The notes under the pieces were generated by a model that was given only the letters and a program-made list of their open reading frames with translations, did no database searches and was not told where the DNA came from. A program made the position numbers and the translations under genes. From the NCBI RefSeq assembly GCF_907165045.1, contig NZ_CAJRAU010000003.1, forward strand, positions 806,001 to 870,000: DNA of 64,000 bases, read 5' to 3'. Below, in pieces: positions 7,478 to 16,911 of this stretch. Each line of letters starts with the position of its first letter. The first letter of the stretch is position 1. This DNA is from Dyadobacter linearis. GTDB taxonomy: Bacteria > Bacteroidota > Bacteroidia > Cytophagales > Spirosomataceae.

Positions 7478-8614
7478 ATGTCACATTTATTTGATGTATA
7501 TCCGCTTTACGATATCGAGCCTGTAAAGGCTGAGGGGAGCTATTTGTGGGATACGAATGGTACGAAATACCTCGATCTTTACGGAGGGCACGCGGTGATT
7601 TCGATTGGGCATTGCCACCCGTATTATGTGGATATGCTCAGCAAACAGCTTCACGCTATTAACTTTTACTCCAATTCTGTGAAGATTTCTTTGCAGGAAG
7701 AACTGGCGGAAAAACTGGGCGAACTTTCAGGATATCCGGACTACAAGCTATTCCTGGTTAATTCCGGGGCGGAAGCCAATGAAAATGCATTGAAACTGGC
7801 TTCGTTTCATACCGGCCGGTCCAAAGTGGTGGCTTTTACAAAAGCTTTCCACGGTCGTACCGCAGGAGCCGTAGCGGCGACAGACAATCCGTCCATCGTT
7901 GCTCCCGTAAACTATAAGGAACACGTTACATTCCTGCCATTTAACGACATTGAAGCACTTGAAAACGGTATTACCGACGAGGTATGTGCTGTGATCGTGG
8001 AAGGTATCCAGGGTGTGGGCGGAATTCAGGTCAGCAGCGATGCATTTCTTCAGGCACTTCGCAAAAAATGCGACGAAACTGGTGCCGTACTTATTCTGGA
8101 TAGCGTACAATGCGGCTACGGTCGTACCGGCAAGTTCTTTTCACACCAGTTCAGCGGCATTCACCCGGATCTGATGACAATGGCGAAAGGAATGGGAAAT
8201 GGCTTTCCGATCGGCGGTGTGCTGATCTCACCAAAATTCAAGGCGAGCTACGGTTTACTTGGAACCACATTTGGCGGAAACCACATGGCATGTGCAGCCG
8301 GCATAGCTGTGCTGGATGTAATGAAAGATGAAAATCTGCTAGATAATGCTGCCAGTATTGGCGACTACCTGCTAAAAGGAATTGAAGAAATAGGTGGTTA
8401 TAAAGAACTTCGAGGACGAGGTTTGATGATCGGGATCGAATATGATTTTCCTGTAAAAGACCTGCGCAACAAGCTGCTTTTTGAACATAAAATGTTTACA
8501 GGAGTAGCTGGCGCCAATACGATCAGACTGCTGCCTTCCCTTGCATTGCGCAAAGACGAGGCAGATATGTTTCTGGAAGCTCTGAAAAAAGAAGTAGCTG
8601 TCGCGAGCATTTGA
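7478..8614 (+). CDS. argD: Acylornithine aminotransferase (class III, PLP)
   Basis: Converts N-acylglutamate semialdehyde to N-acylornithine using glutamate. Class III aminotransferase landmarks are NSGAEANENALKLA (about residues 95-108), AFHGRT near 123, LDSVQCGYGRTG at 207-218 and the PLP lysine K237 in MAKGMGNGFPIGG. It has 378 residues, normal for the family. Given the carbamoyltransferase two genes on, the physiological substrate could be succinyl- or acetyl-ornithine. It follows the second toxin by 14 bases. Confidence 0.92.
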   Translation: MSHLFDVYPLYDIEPVKAEGSYLWDTNGTKYLDLYGGHAVISIGHCHPYYVDMLSKQLHAINFYSNSVKISLQEELAEKLGELSGYPDYKLFLVNSGAEANENALKLASFHTGRSKVVAFTKAFHGRTAGAVAATDNPSIVAPVNYKEHVTFLPFNDIEALENGITDEVCAVIVEGIQGVGGIQVSSDAFLQALRKKCDETGAVLILDSVQCGYGRTGKFFSHQFSGIHPDLMTMAKGMGNGFPIGGVLISPKFKASYGLLGTTFGGNHMACAAGIAVLDVMKDENLLDNAASIGDYLLKGIEEIGGYKELRGRGLMIGIEYDFPVKDLRNKLLFEHKMFTGVAGANTIRLLPSLALRKDEADMFLEALKKEVAVASI

Positions 8615-8678
8615 CGTAAATTCAACACAAAATTGGCTTCGGCCGCACAACCTTCAATCTGCCTGAATACTAAACTGA

Positions 8679-9626
8679 ATGAACCACTTCCTTTCCATTA
8701 ACGACGTCACCGATCTCAACCAACTGATTAGCAGCGGAATTGCTGCAAAGCGTAATCCTTTTGGAGATATTGAATTAGGTAAAAACAAAACAATAGGGTT
8801 GTTATTCTTTAATTCAAGCTTAAGGACGAGGATAAGTACGCAGAAAGCTGCCCAAAATCTTGGCATGAATGTGATTACCATGAATGTGGGGCAGGACGGC
8901 TGGGGACTGGAAATGGAGGAAGGTGTGATCATGAATGGCGACAAAGCTGAGCACGTGAAAGAAGCGGCGGCTGTAATCGGCAGCTATTGCGATGTGATCG
9001 GTATCCGCTCTTTTGCCGGGTTACAGGATCGGGAAAAAGATTATGCGGAGATTGTTTTCAGGCAGTTTCAAAAATATGCAGAAGTACCTATTGTGAACCT
9101 GGAATCGGCGACGCGCCACCCTTTGCAATCGCTTGCCGACTGTATTACGATAGAGGAATTTAAGATAAAACAGCGCCCAAAGGTTGTATTAACCTGGCTG
9201 CCGCATTTCAAAGCATTGCCGCAGGCTGTCGCGAATTCGTTCTGTGAATGGATGAACCCGATGGACGTTGAGCTGGTAATTACTCACCCGGAGGGTTACG
9301 ATCTGGCGCCGGAATTTGTAGGAAAAGGTCAGGTGATTTATGACCAGAACAAAGCACTGGAAGGTGCAGATTTCGTTTATGGAAAAAACTGGTCGTCGTA
9401 CGAAACTTACGGACAGGTACTTACCGATGATCCTTCATGGATGATCAACGAAGCCAAAATGGCGCTCACGGACAATGGTAAGTTTATGCATTGTCTCCCG
9501 CTCCGCCGCAATATGAAAGTAGCCGACGAAGTACTCGACGGCCCACGGTCGCTTGTGATCGAGCAGGCTGCCAACCGTGAATGGTCGGCGCAGGCAGCAT
9601 TGAAAGAGATCTTGCTTGGATTGTAA
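8679..9626 (+). CDS. argF': N-acyl-L-ornithine carbamoyltransferase (succinyl- or acetyl-ornithine type)
   Basis: Carbamoylates N-acylornithine to N-acylcitrulline. It is the Bacteroidetes-type enzyme, not ordinary ornithine carbamoyltransferase. It shows the carbamoyl phosphate motif SSLRTR (46-51), WGLEMEEGVIMNGDKAEH (75-92) and MHCLPLRRN near 270. It has 315 residues. From memory, the specificity position is Glu92 in Xanthomonas acetylornithine enzyme and Pro90 in the Bacteroides fragilis succinylornithine enzyme; here position 90 is Ala. That fits the non-Glu, succinyl-preferring class but is neither reference residue. It ends the arginine cluster. Confidence 0.92.
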   Translation: MNHFLSINDVTDLNQLISSGIAAKRNPFGDIELGKNKTIGLLFFNSSLRTRISTQKAAQNLGMNVITMNVGQDGWGLEMEEGVIMNGDKAEHVKEAAAVIGSYCDVIGIRSFAGLQDREKDYAEIVFRQFQKYAEVPIVNLESATRHPLQSLADCITIEEFKIKQRPKVVLTWLPHFKALPQAVANSFCEWMNPMDVELVITHPEGYDLAPEFVGKGQVIYDQNKALEGADFVYGKNWSSYETYGQVLTDDPSWMINEAKMALTDNGKFMHCLPLRRNMKVADEVLDGPRSLVIEQAANREWSAQAALKEILLGL

Positions 9627-9652
9627 TTTGAAATGAATTAAGGCGAACTTTT

Positions 9653-9693
9653 AAAACTCCGGAAACAGTTGTTAAGTAGTACATCCGGATTTT
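9653..9693 (+). terminator. Probable terminator of the arginine cluster
   Basis: AAAACTCCGGA pairs with TCCGGATTTT apart from one mismatch, with a 20-base loop and a short T run. It lies between argF' and the ferrochelatase gene. The long loop keeps confidence moderate. Confidence 0.4.
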
Positions 9694-9708
9694 GACCCAA
9701 TACCAATA

Positions 9709-10800
9709 ATGAATACTGATACCCTGGCGCAGCCCGCTACTTCAACAACCGAAAAGTCAATTAAAAAAACCGGCGTTCTGATCGTGAACCTTGGAACTCC
9801 CGATAGTCCGTCGGTGCCCGATGTGCGCAAGTATCTGCGTGAGTTTTTGATGGACGAAAGGGTCATTGATATCCCTTATTTGAATCGCTGGTTCTTGATC
9901 AATCTGATCATCGCGCCTTTTCGGGCACCTAAGTCGGCCAAAGTGTACAAAGAGCTCTGGCGGCCCGACGGATCTCCCCTTAAAATTTACGGCTATTCGG
10001 TAAAAGAAAAATTACAAAAGGCGCTGGGAGACGAATATGTGGTTGAACTTGCGATGCGCTATCAAAGCCCAAGTATTGAAGGTGCATTAAAAGAATTGCG
10101 CAAAGAATGCTTTTCGGAGATCATTGTAGTGCCGTTCTTCCCGCAATATGCCTCGGCTTCAACAGGTTCTGTATACAAAGAAGTAATGCGCGTGGTGCAG
10201 GATTGGGAAGTTTTACCCGAAATCCGGTTTGTAAACCGTTTCCTGGATCATCCCAAGTTCATTCAGGGTTTTGCGGATCTGGCAAAGAAATACATGGCCC
10301 AGCGTAAATATGGTCATTTCGTATTCAGCTACCACGGCTTACCCGAGCGCCAGATCACGAAAGGCGATGTTACAGGAAGTTTCTGCCAGTTTGGTACCTG
10401 CTGCAACCAGCTTGATCACCGCAACCAGCATTGCTACCGCGCCCAGTGTTTTGAAACTACCAGATTATTGGTAAAAGCACTTGATTTACAGGAAGGAACA
10501 TATACTACCTGCTTCCAGTCGAGATTAGGGAAAACACCTTGGATCAAGCCTTACACGGACGAAGTGATCCCGGAACTGACCAAAAAGGGCGTTAAGAATG
10601 TGCTGGCATTCTCGCCTTCATTCGTGGCAGATTGCCTTGAAACGACGATTGAAGTGGGCGAAGAATATAAAGAGTTATTTGAAAAAGAAGGCGGCCAGCA
10701 CTGGCAGCTTGTAGAGAGTCTCAATGACAGCGATATCTGGATTGAGACCCTCGAAGACCTGATTACCGGCAGACCAAAACCTGCGGAGATCAGAGCGTAA
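9709..10800 (+). CDS. hemH: Ferrochelatase with internal cysteine-rich insert
   Basis: Inserts Fe2+ into a porphyrin in heme synthesis. The N-terminus reads GVLIVNLGTPDSP (about 22-34); the catalytic histidine is H209 in FSYHGLPERQ. Directly after it lies an insert with C226, C231, C232, C242 and C247. Some bacterial ferrochelatases hold a [2Fe-2S] cluster with internal cysteines, so a cluster here is plausible but inferred. The first 20 residues are a low-complexity extension. The 3' end overlaps the convergent cysteine desulfurase gene by 11 bases. Confidence 0.95.
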   Translation: MNTDTLAQPATSTTEKSIKKTGVLIVNLGTPDSPSVPDVRKYLREFLMDERVIDIPYLNRWFLINLIIAPFRAPKSAKVYKELWRPDGSPLKIYGYSVKEKLQKALGDEYVVELAMRYQSPSIEGALKELRKECFSEIIVVPFFPQYASASTGSVYKEVMRVVQDWEVLPEIRFVNRFLDHPKFIQGFADLAKKYMAQRKYGHFVFSYHGLPERQITKGDVTGSFCQFGTCCNQLDHRNQHCYRAQCFETTRLLVKALDLQEGTYTTCFQSRLGKTPWIKPYTDEVIPELTKKGVKNVLAFSPSFVADCLETTIEVGEEYKELFEKEGGQHWQLVESLNDSDIWIETLEDLITGRPKPAEIRA

Positions 10801-11938
10801 CAGGTTCTTTTTTATAGAGATCGGCGAGTGTATTTACCGCATAGTCGATCTCAGCTTCTGTATTATATTTCCCGAAAGAAAAGCGGACATTGGCCCGGTC
10901 AGCGTCGATTTTAAGTTCATTCAGCACGTGAGAACCGATCTCCGTTCCGCTTGAACACGCACTGCCACCAGAAACGGCGATTCCCGCAATATCCAGATTA
11001 AACAAAAGCATATCACTCATATCCGAAGGCGGCAAACACACACTTAATACCGTGTAAAGACTGTTTCCCAGATCAGCAGAATTACCGTTAAAAGTAACGC
11101 CGTCGATCTTGCTTCTCAGGCTTTCGATCATTCTCGATTTCAAACCTTCAATATGCGTTCTGTGCGCGTCCATATCCCGGTAAGCGATTTCCAGCGCTTT
11201 TGCCAGACCCACTATTCCGTAGATGTTTTCAGTGCCGCCACGCATATTACGCTCCTGCGCGCCGCCGTGCACAAAAGGTGCGATTTTAATGCCCGGGCGC
11301 ACATACAGGAACCCAACTCCTTTCGGACCGTTGAACTTATGCGCCGCGCCGACGATAAAATTGGTTTTCAGCTTTTGCAGATCGTGCGGGAAATGGCCCA
11401 TTGTTTGAACCGTGTCACTGTGAAAAACAGCGTCATACTTTTGACAAATATCCCCTGCAACTTCCAGATCGAGCAAATTCCCGATCTCGTTATTTCCATG
11501 CATCAATGAAACCAGCGAACGGCTATTTGTGGCCAACAGGTTTTCAAGATGTTCAAGATCTACCTCTCCCTTTTCATTGAGATTCACATAACTCAGCTTG
11601 ATCACGCCCGTTTTTTGAAGGTGTTCCAATGTATGTAAAACGGCGTGGTGCTCGATGCGTGACGTGATCGCATGCTTCAATCCCAGCGTTTCGATGCTTC
11701 CGCGGATCGCCGTATTGTCAGCCTCGGTACCTCCCGATGTGAAGAAAATCTCGGCCGGAGCTGCATTCAGGATACCTGCTATACTTTTCCTGGCACGCTC
11801 GATCGCCGAGCGGACAGCGCGTCCGTAGGCATGAATGGAAGATGGATTTCCGAATTGTTCGGTCATTAAAGGAAGCATTACTTCCAAAACTTCCGGATCA
11901 AGTTGTGTGGTAGCGGCGTTGTCCAGGTATGCTTTCAT
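10790..11938 (-). CDS. Cysteine desulfurase (NifS/IscS family)
   Basis: PLP enzyme that takes sulfur from cysteine for Fe-S clusters or thiolation. The N-terminus is YLDNAATT. SGGTEADN lies at 68-75, the PLP lysine is K201 in AAHKFNGPKG and the active cysteine is C328 in SGGSACSSGTE, the IscS/NifS loop type. It has 382 residues. No iscU or isc partner lies beside it. It is 28 bases downstream of the hexose phosphate mutase gene on the same strand, and its end overlaps hemH on the other strand. Confidence 0.93.
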   Translation of the reverse strand: MKAYLDNAATTQLDPEVLEVMLPLMTEQFGNPSSIHAYGRAVRSAIERARKSIAGILNAAPAEIFFTSGGTEADNTAIRGSIETLGLKHAITSRIEHHAVLHTLEHLQKTGVIKLSYVNLNEKGEVDLEHLENLLATNSRSLVSLMHGNNEIGNLLDLEVAGDICQKYDAVFHSDTVQTMGHFPHDLQKLKTNFIVGAAHKFNGPKGVGFLYVRPGIKIAPFVHGGAQERNMRGGTENIYGIVGLAKALEIAYRDMDAHRTHIEGLKSRMIESLRSKIDGVTFNGNSADLGNSLYTVLSVCLPPSDMSDMLLFNLDIAGIAVSGGSACSSGTEIGSHVLNELKIDADRANVRFSFGKYNTEAEIDYAVNTLADLYKKEPVTL

Positions 11939-11966
11939 ATTCGTACTTTTAATTGCTATTCCCGAA

Positions 11967-13370
11967 TCAGTTTTTAGGCTCTGAAATAATTTCCTTAATG
12001 TCGGAAATGATCTTATTTGCCAGATTCATAGCGGTAGTATGCGTTTCGGATTCTGAATAAATCCGGATGATCGGCTCGGTGTTGGATTTTCTTAAATGAA
12101 CCCATTCTTTGTTGAATTCGATCCTTACACCGTCGGTTGTATTGAGAGGCTGTTTTGAATACCGGCTTTGAATGCGACTTAATATATTGTCGACATCGAT
12201 ATCCGCTGTCAGCTCTATTTTGTTTTTTGAAATGTAGTAGTTCGGGTAAGATCTCCGCATCACAGAAGCTGTTTTGCCAAACTTGGCTAAGTGTGTGAGA
12301 AACAATGCAATACCAACCAACGCATCGCGACCGTAGTGGCTTTCAGGATAAATAACCCCGCCATTTCCTTCTCCGCCGATCACTGCATTATTGGCTTTCA
12401 TCATATTCACCACATTCACTTCTCCCACCGCAGATGCGAAGTAAGAAGCGCCTGCTTTTACAGTTACATCACGCAATGCAGCAGTTGAAGATAAGTTGGA
12501 AACCGTATTGCCGGGTGTGTTTTTCAGGACAAAATCGGCTACTGCAACCAATGTATATTCCTCACCAAACGGAGTTCCGTCCTCGCAAATCAATGCAAGC
12601 CGATCCACGTCCGGATCCACTACGATACCCAGGTTGTAAGATCCGTTATCAAGCTCCTTGCTTATTTCCCGGAGATGCTCAGGAAGCGGCTCGGGGTTGT
12701 GGGCAAAGTTACCTGTCGGTTCGCAATTGAGTTTTTTGATGTTTTTTGGATCAACACCAAGTGCTTCCAAAAGCATTGGTACCACGATCCCGCCGGTGGA
12801 ATTAACCGCGTCGACAACGATTTTAAAATTTGCATTCGCAATTACTTCCTTGTCAACAAGTGCGAGAGAAAGTACGTGATCAATATGTTTTTGAAGATAA
12901 GAATCGTCGGCAGTATAACTGCCCAGTTTCTTTACATCTACAAAAACGAAATCTTCCTGATCAGCTATTCTCAGAACTTCCTCACCGTCAGCCTCTGAAA
13001 TGAATTCGCCCAGGTGGTTCAGCAGCTTCAACGCATTCCACTGGATCGGATTGTGGCTTGCAGTAAGGATCACCCCACCGCCTGCACCTTCGGCAGTTAC
13101 GGCTATTTCAACAGTAGGAGTTGTGGAAAGACCAAGGTCGATCACATTGAGACCAACACCCTGTAAAGTACCAGCAACGAGCCGGCTGACCATTTCACCG
13201 GAAAGCCTTGCATCTCTGCCAATAATCACTTTTGAATTCTGTGGATTCGAGCGCCTCAACCATGTTCCGTATGCAGCTGCAAACTTTACCACATCGATCG
13301 GAGTCAGTGCTTCCCCGGACTTTCCACCCACAATACCTCTGATTCCGGAGATAGATTTAATTAACGTCAC
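11967..13370 (-). CDS. glmM: Phosphoglucosamine mutase / phosphohexomutase
   Basis: Alpha-D-phosphohexomutase. In Bacteroidetes this type is usually annotated GlmM, which makes glucosamine-1-phosphate for peptidoglycan and LPS; mannose or glucose phosphate activity cannot be excluded. From the GTG at 13370 it has 467 residues: SISGIRGIVGG near the N-terminus, phosphoserine S105 in TASHNP, and the metal loop DPDVDR. I rejected the TTG at 13400 because it lies inside the -7 promoter box. It sits first in a pair with the cysteine desulfurase gene. Confidence 0.85.
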   Translation of the reverse strand: MTLIKSISGIRGIVGGKSGEALTPIDVVKFAAAYGTWLRRSNPQNSKVIIGRDARLSGEMVSRLVAGTLQGVGLNVIDLGLSTTPTVEIAVTAEGAGGGVILTASHNPIQWNALKLLNHLGEFISEADGEEVLRIADQEDFVFVDVKKLGSYTADDSYLQKHIDHVLSLALVDKEVIANANFKIVVDAVNSTGGIVVPMLLEALGVDPKNIKKLNCEPTGNFAHNPEPLPEHLREISKELDNGSYNLGIVVDPDVDRLALICEDGTPFGEEYTLVAVADFVLKNTPGNTVSNLSSTAALRDVTVKAGASYFASAVGEVNVVNMMKANNAVIGGEGNGGVIYPESHYGRDALVGIALFLTHLAKFGKTASVMRRSYPNYYISKNKIELTADIDVDNILSRIQSRYSKQPLNTTDGVRIEFNKEWVHLRKSNTEPIIRIYSESETHTTAMNLANKIISDIKEIISEPKN

Positions 13371-13397
13371 GTTCTGGTGTATCTCTTTTGTTTGGTG

Positions 13398-13405
13398 CAA
13401 AAATA
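13398..13405 (-). promoter_or_regulatory. -7 promoter box for glmM
   Basis: On the minus strand TATTTTTG, within TATTTTTGCACC, fits TAnnTTTG and lies 27 bases before the GTG start. The same 12-base string stands before carA. It argues against the TTG at 13400 as start. Confidence 0.6.
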
Positions 13406-13541
13406 CTAAATTTCCCTCTCAGGACTTAGCTTTTTCTACAACTAATACGCTCATCTACCTTTCGGCACGCTGTAAGGGTCTTTTCGGTCGAAATGAATTT
13501 TCAGCCGGGAGGCAGGAAGCATATTCAGGAATCCTTTGGGC

Positions 13542-14570
13542 TCAATTCATCCACTGAGTCCGGAATTGACCCGACGTCTGGCCCATCGACTGGCTCTGTG
13601 ACTGACTTTGCGACTGGCCATTTTCCAGCCCGAAATACATATTGAAAATCGCAGTATCGACTTCGTTGTTCTTGGTTTGGAAGGTATCGAGATAGTCGTG
13701 CAGGCCCGTCTTGAAGATTTCCTCCACGTCGGTGAATTCCAGCTCGCTACGGATCTTGCTCAATGCTCTTTCGGCTGGATTATTGTGCCCACGCTCAGGA
13801 ATCGAGCCGCCGATCGCATACAAGGAAAGTTCAGCCTGGCGCACGCAATAGGCGATGGATCTCGGGAAAAGTTTATCCAGAATCAGGAAAGCCACGATAT
13901 TCATGGAAGTAAGCGCCCGGTGCGTTTGCCGGTACATATTATAGGCGCTCACGGACTTCAAAACAGCAGTCCAAAGCATGAGATCAAGTGTGGAACCTGA
14001 CGTGCCGGAGTCTTGCTGCAATGTAAAATATTTTACATCCAAAAACCGCGAACACTTATCACCACGCTCAATATGACGGCCCAATCTACCGAAATGCCAC
14101 GCTTCGTTCCGCGTAATCGAAGTGTCCACTACCCCGTGAAAGAGCTGGCAGCTCTGCCGGATATCCGTAAAATAGGCCTGCATGTGGTCCATATTCCGGA
14201 ATTTATCGGGCGAAGTGGCACGAATCGAAAGGTAAAATGTATTAATACTCTCCCACATTTCCTTCGAAATCGTCTCCCGGATCGTCCGCGCATTCTCCCG
14301 GGCCTCGTACAAACAGCTGATGATCGAGTTTGGATTGCGCTTGTCAAATGTCAGAAAGTGAATTACGTCCTCTTTGGTAGGCTTGTCGTAATATTTATAA
14401 AAAAGGTAATGATCTGCGGTCGCGATCAGCAGCGGCTCCCATTGTTCGTCCACATCGGGTGGCAAATCCAAGGCAAGATTAAAGTTAACTCCAACAAAAC
14501 GGGCGTAATTTTCAACCCGTTCCATATAACGGTTCATCCAGTAAATTGAATTCGCAACTCGGCTAAGCAT
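13542..14570 (-). CDS. Alpha-E domain protein (DUF403)
   Basis: The ATG at 14570 gives MLSRVANSIYWMNRYMERVEN, the hallmark start of the alpha-E family (342 residues), so the TTG at 14579 is rejected. Members are all-helical and commonly sit with a circularly permuted ATP-grasp enzyme and a transglutaminase-like protein, a set proposed in the literature to make or modify peptides. Here no ATP-grasp gene is adjacent, and a transglutaminase-like gene lies 5.5 kb away. The last 25 residues are a QS-repeat tail (five QS in a row), an odd low-complexity end. Biochemical role unknown. Confidence 0.85.
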   Translation of the reverse strand: MLSRVANSIYWMNRYMERVENYARFVGVNFNLALDLPPDVDEQWEPLLIATADHYLFYKYYDKPTKEDVIHFLTFDKRNPNSIISCLYEARENARTIRETISKEMWESINTFYLSIRATSPDKFRNMDHMQAYFTDIRQSCQLFHGVVDTSITRNEAWHFGRLGRHIERGDKCSRFLDVKYFTLQQDSGTSGSTLDLMLWTAVLKSVSAYNMYRQTHRALTSMNIVAFLILDKLFPRSIAYCVRQAELSLYAIGGSIPERGHNNPAERALSKIRSELEFTDVEEIFKTGLHDYLDTFQTKNNEVDTAIFNMYFGLENGQSQSQSQSQSMGQTSGQFRTQWMN

Positions 14571-14789
14571 AAACGGCAAGTATTATCTCTAAAATGAATA
14601 ATCAGAATATTTGTTAAGCAGTTCAACCAAAATACCTAATAATATTTTGCAAAAGCAATAGTATACGAAAAGTAATACTATATCTCAAAAGATTATCATT
14701 TGCGAAAAATAGGTCCGCAGACTTGGATTATTGGCGAAACATTTAAATTTTGTGAAATATCATCTCATAACCTAAAACCGGAGATCCCA

Positions 14790-16346
14790 GTGTCTAAAAA
14801 AGAAGAGTTTGTTGCCGCAATACAGAAATCCTACAAGACTGACAAACCTGTAATTCATCTGGGATCCGCTATTCTGGACGGTGAAATCATAAGCGAGGCA
14901 AAGGTAAGTCTTCCGCTGCGAATGATGAACCGCCACGGGCTGGTTGCAGGCGCTACCGGTTCAGGGAAAACGCGTACGTTACAGGTTTTCGCCGAGCAGC
15001 TTTCTGCGGCTGGTGTTCCTGTTTTTATGTCTGATATTAAAGGCGACCTGTCAGGAATAGCGCAGCCTGGAAAAACGAATGCAGCGCTGGAAGAACGCTC
15101 TCAGATCCTGGGAAATGTGTTTTCACCAAAAGGATATCCGGTCGAGCTCTATTCCCTGAGCGGACAGAAAGGGTCGCAAATGCGCGCGACGATCCTTGAA
15201 TTCGGTCCTATTCTGCTTTCCAAGATTTTCGAACTAAACGATACGCAGTCTGGCGTTTTGGCGATTTTGTTTAAATATGCAGATGATAAGGATTTACCAA
15301 TGGTAGATCTGAATGATCTAAAGAAAGTCCTCAATTATCTATCGGAAGGCCCGGGCGCGGCTGAGATTAAAGGCGATTATGGCAGTATTTCCAGCTCCAC
15401 GGCGGGGACTATATTGAGAAAGATCGTTGCGCTGGAACAACAGGGAGTAGGAAGTATATTCGGTGAACGCTCTTTTGATATCAATGATCTGATCGATCGC
15501 GTTGACGGCCAGGGCATTATCAGTCTGCTGAATATCTCCGACGTGCAGGATAAGCCTGCATTGTTCTCCACATTTATGCTGAGCCTGCTTGCGGAGCTTT
15601 ACCAAAAACTGCCGGAAGCAGGCGACCTGGACAAACCGAAACTTGTTTTCTTCCTCGACGAAGCACATTTGCTATTCAAAGACGCGCCGAAAGCGTTTTT
15701 AGACCAGATTGAGCAGGTGATCAGGCTTATTCGCTCCAAGGGAGTCGGCGTTTTCTTTTGTACCCAAATGGCGCAGGATGTTCCCGTTTCGGTACTTTCT
15801 CAACTTGGAAACCGCGTCCAGCACGTTTTGCGGGCATTTACGCCTCAGGATGCAGATGGTTTGAAGCAAACTGTTAAAACGTATCCAAAGTCTGATTTCT
15901 ACAAGATCGACCAGGTACTTACTACGCTGGGAATTGGCCAGGCGCTGATTACCGTTTTGAATGATAAAGGTATTCCAACCGAGGTAGCAGCCACGCATTT
16001 GCTGCCTCCTACTTCTATTATGGGACCGATGGTGCAGGCGGAATATGACCAGCACGTGCAGCAATCGACATTATACCAGAAATATAAAGACCCTATTGAC
16101 CCCGAAAGCGCATACGAAATGCTGACCCGCCGAATGGAGGAACACGCAAAAGTGGAAGCCCAGGTGAAAGAAGAGGTTCAGGAAGTAAAAAAGGGGAAGG
16201 AAGAAAAAGGAATGATCTCGGAGGCGCTCAATTCTCCTTTGGCAAAACAAATCGGAAGAGAAGTTGTGAGAGGCGTTTTCGGAATGCTATTTGGTAAAAC
16301 CACCCGTTCCAGAACGAAGAAAACGGGCGGCTTTTTTGGCTTTTAA
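14790..16346 (+). CDS. HerA-like ATPase, DUF853/YjgR family
   Basis: A P-loop ATPase of the HerA/FtsK superfamily, whose function is poorly known. From a GTG start (518 residues, beginning SKKEEFVAAIQKSY) it shows Walker A GATGSGKT at 54-61, SDIKGDLSG at 81-89, and Walker B LVFFLDEAH ending with D290-E291. A TTG at 14700 would add 30 residues not typical of the family. The charged tail (VKEEVQEVKKGKEEKG) precedes a glycine-rich basic C-terminus. It overlaps the convergent thioesterase gene by four bases. No nuclease partner is adjacent. Confidence 0.85.
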   Translation: MSKKEEFVAAIQKSYKTDKPVIHLGSAILDGEIISEAKVSLPLRMMNRHGLVAGATGSGKTRTLQVFAEQLSAAGVPVFMSDIKGDLSGIAQPGKTNAALEERSQILGNVFSPKGYPVELYSLSGQKGSQMRATILEFGPILLSKIFELNDTQSGVLAILFKYADDKDLPMVDLNDLKKVLNYLSEGPGAAEIKGDYGSISSSTAGTILRKIVALEQQGVGSIFGERSFDINDLIDRVDGQGIISLLNISDVQDKPALFSTFMLSLLAELYQKLPEAGDLDKPKLVFFLDEAHLLFKDAPKAFLDQIEQVIRLIRSKGVGVFFCTQMAQDVPVSVLSQLGNRVQHVLRAFTPQDADGLKQTVKTYPKSDFYKIDQVLTTLGIGQALITVLNDKGIPTEVAATHLLPPTSIMGPMVQAEYDQHVQQSTLYQKYKDPIDPESAYEMLTRRMEEHAKVEAQVKEEVQEVKKGKEEKGMISEALNSPLAKQIGREVVRGVFGMLFGKTTRSRTKKTGGFFGF

Positions 16347-16903
16347 TCCTCCTTACGCTTCCAACCTACCACACAACGGTGCCCGGTTAGCTGTCCCAGA
16401 TTATGCTGCACATCTAACCGGGTTATTGCATTATCAAATGCATCCTTATATTTTTCGCGGAGCTCCCGCCTTTTGATCGCTTCCAGAAAGCGCCGCGCAT
16501 CGTCTTCGTTTTCGAGCAGCAGTTCAGGAACCACCGTCGGTTTGTCGTTGTCTCCTTTTGCCACCATCGTCACATAGGAAGTATTGGTATGCCGCTGGGT
16601 TCGGTTGCGCACGTTTTCAGCGATCACCCGAATTCCAATCACCAGCGAAGTTCTTCCCACATAATTCACCGACGCGTGCAGGGATACCAGATCACCTACC
16701 TCGACAGGTTGCAGAAAATCAACTCCGTCCACAGAAACTGTCACGCAATAAGCCCCTGCGTGCCGCGACGCGCAGGTGTAAGCGACCTTATCGATCAGCG
16801 AAAGCAATATACCGCCATGTATTTTCCCGCCAAAGTTGGCGTAGGCGGGTATCATTAATTCCGTTAATGTACTTTGAGAATACCTTACCGAGCGTGGCTC
16901 CAT
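16343..16903 (-). CDS. Acyl-CoA thioesterase, hotdog fold (YciA-like)
   Basis: Hydrolyses acyl-CoA thioesters in the cytoplasm. The ATG at 16903 gives MEPRSVRYSQSTLTELMIPA and 186 residues; the longer frame upstream is the antisense-phase shadow of the neighbouring oxidoreductase and is rejected. The hotdog motif reads NFGGKIHGGILLSLIDKVAY (residues 23-42), then VDFLQPVEVGDLVSLHASV. The C-terminal 50 residues are highly charged. It is last in a four-gene minus operon, 8 bases after the oxidoreductase stop. Confidence 0.9.
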   Translation of the reverse strand: MEPRSVRYSQSTLTELMIPAYANFGGKIHGGILLSLIDKVAYTCASRHAGAYCVTVSVDGVDFLQPVEVGDLVSLHASVNYVGRTSLVIGIRVIAENVRNRTQRHTNTSYVTMVAKGDNDKPTVVPELLLENEDDARRFLEAIKRRELREKYKDAFDNAITRLDVQHNLGQLTGHRCVVGWKRKED

Positions 16904-16911
16904 GCTTTTGT

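Noticed and set aside
13406-13541. A possible small gene between glmM and the alpha-E gene
   Set aside because: Open frames there lack a start with any supporting signal and run into the alpha-E QS-repeat tail on the opposite strand.
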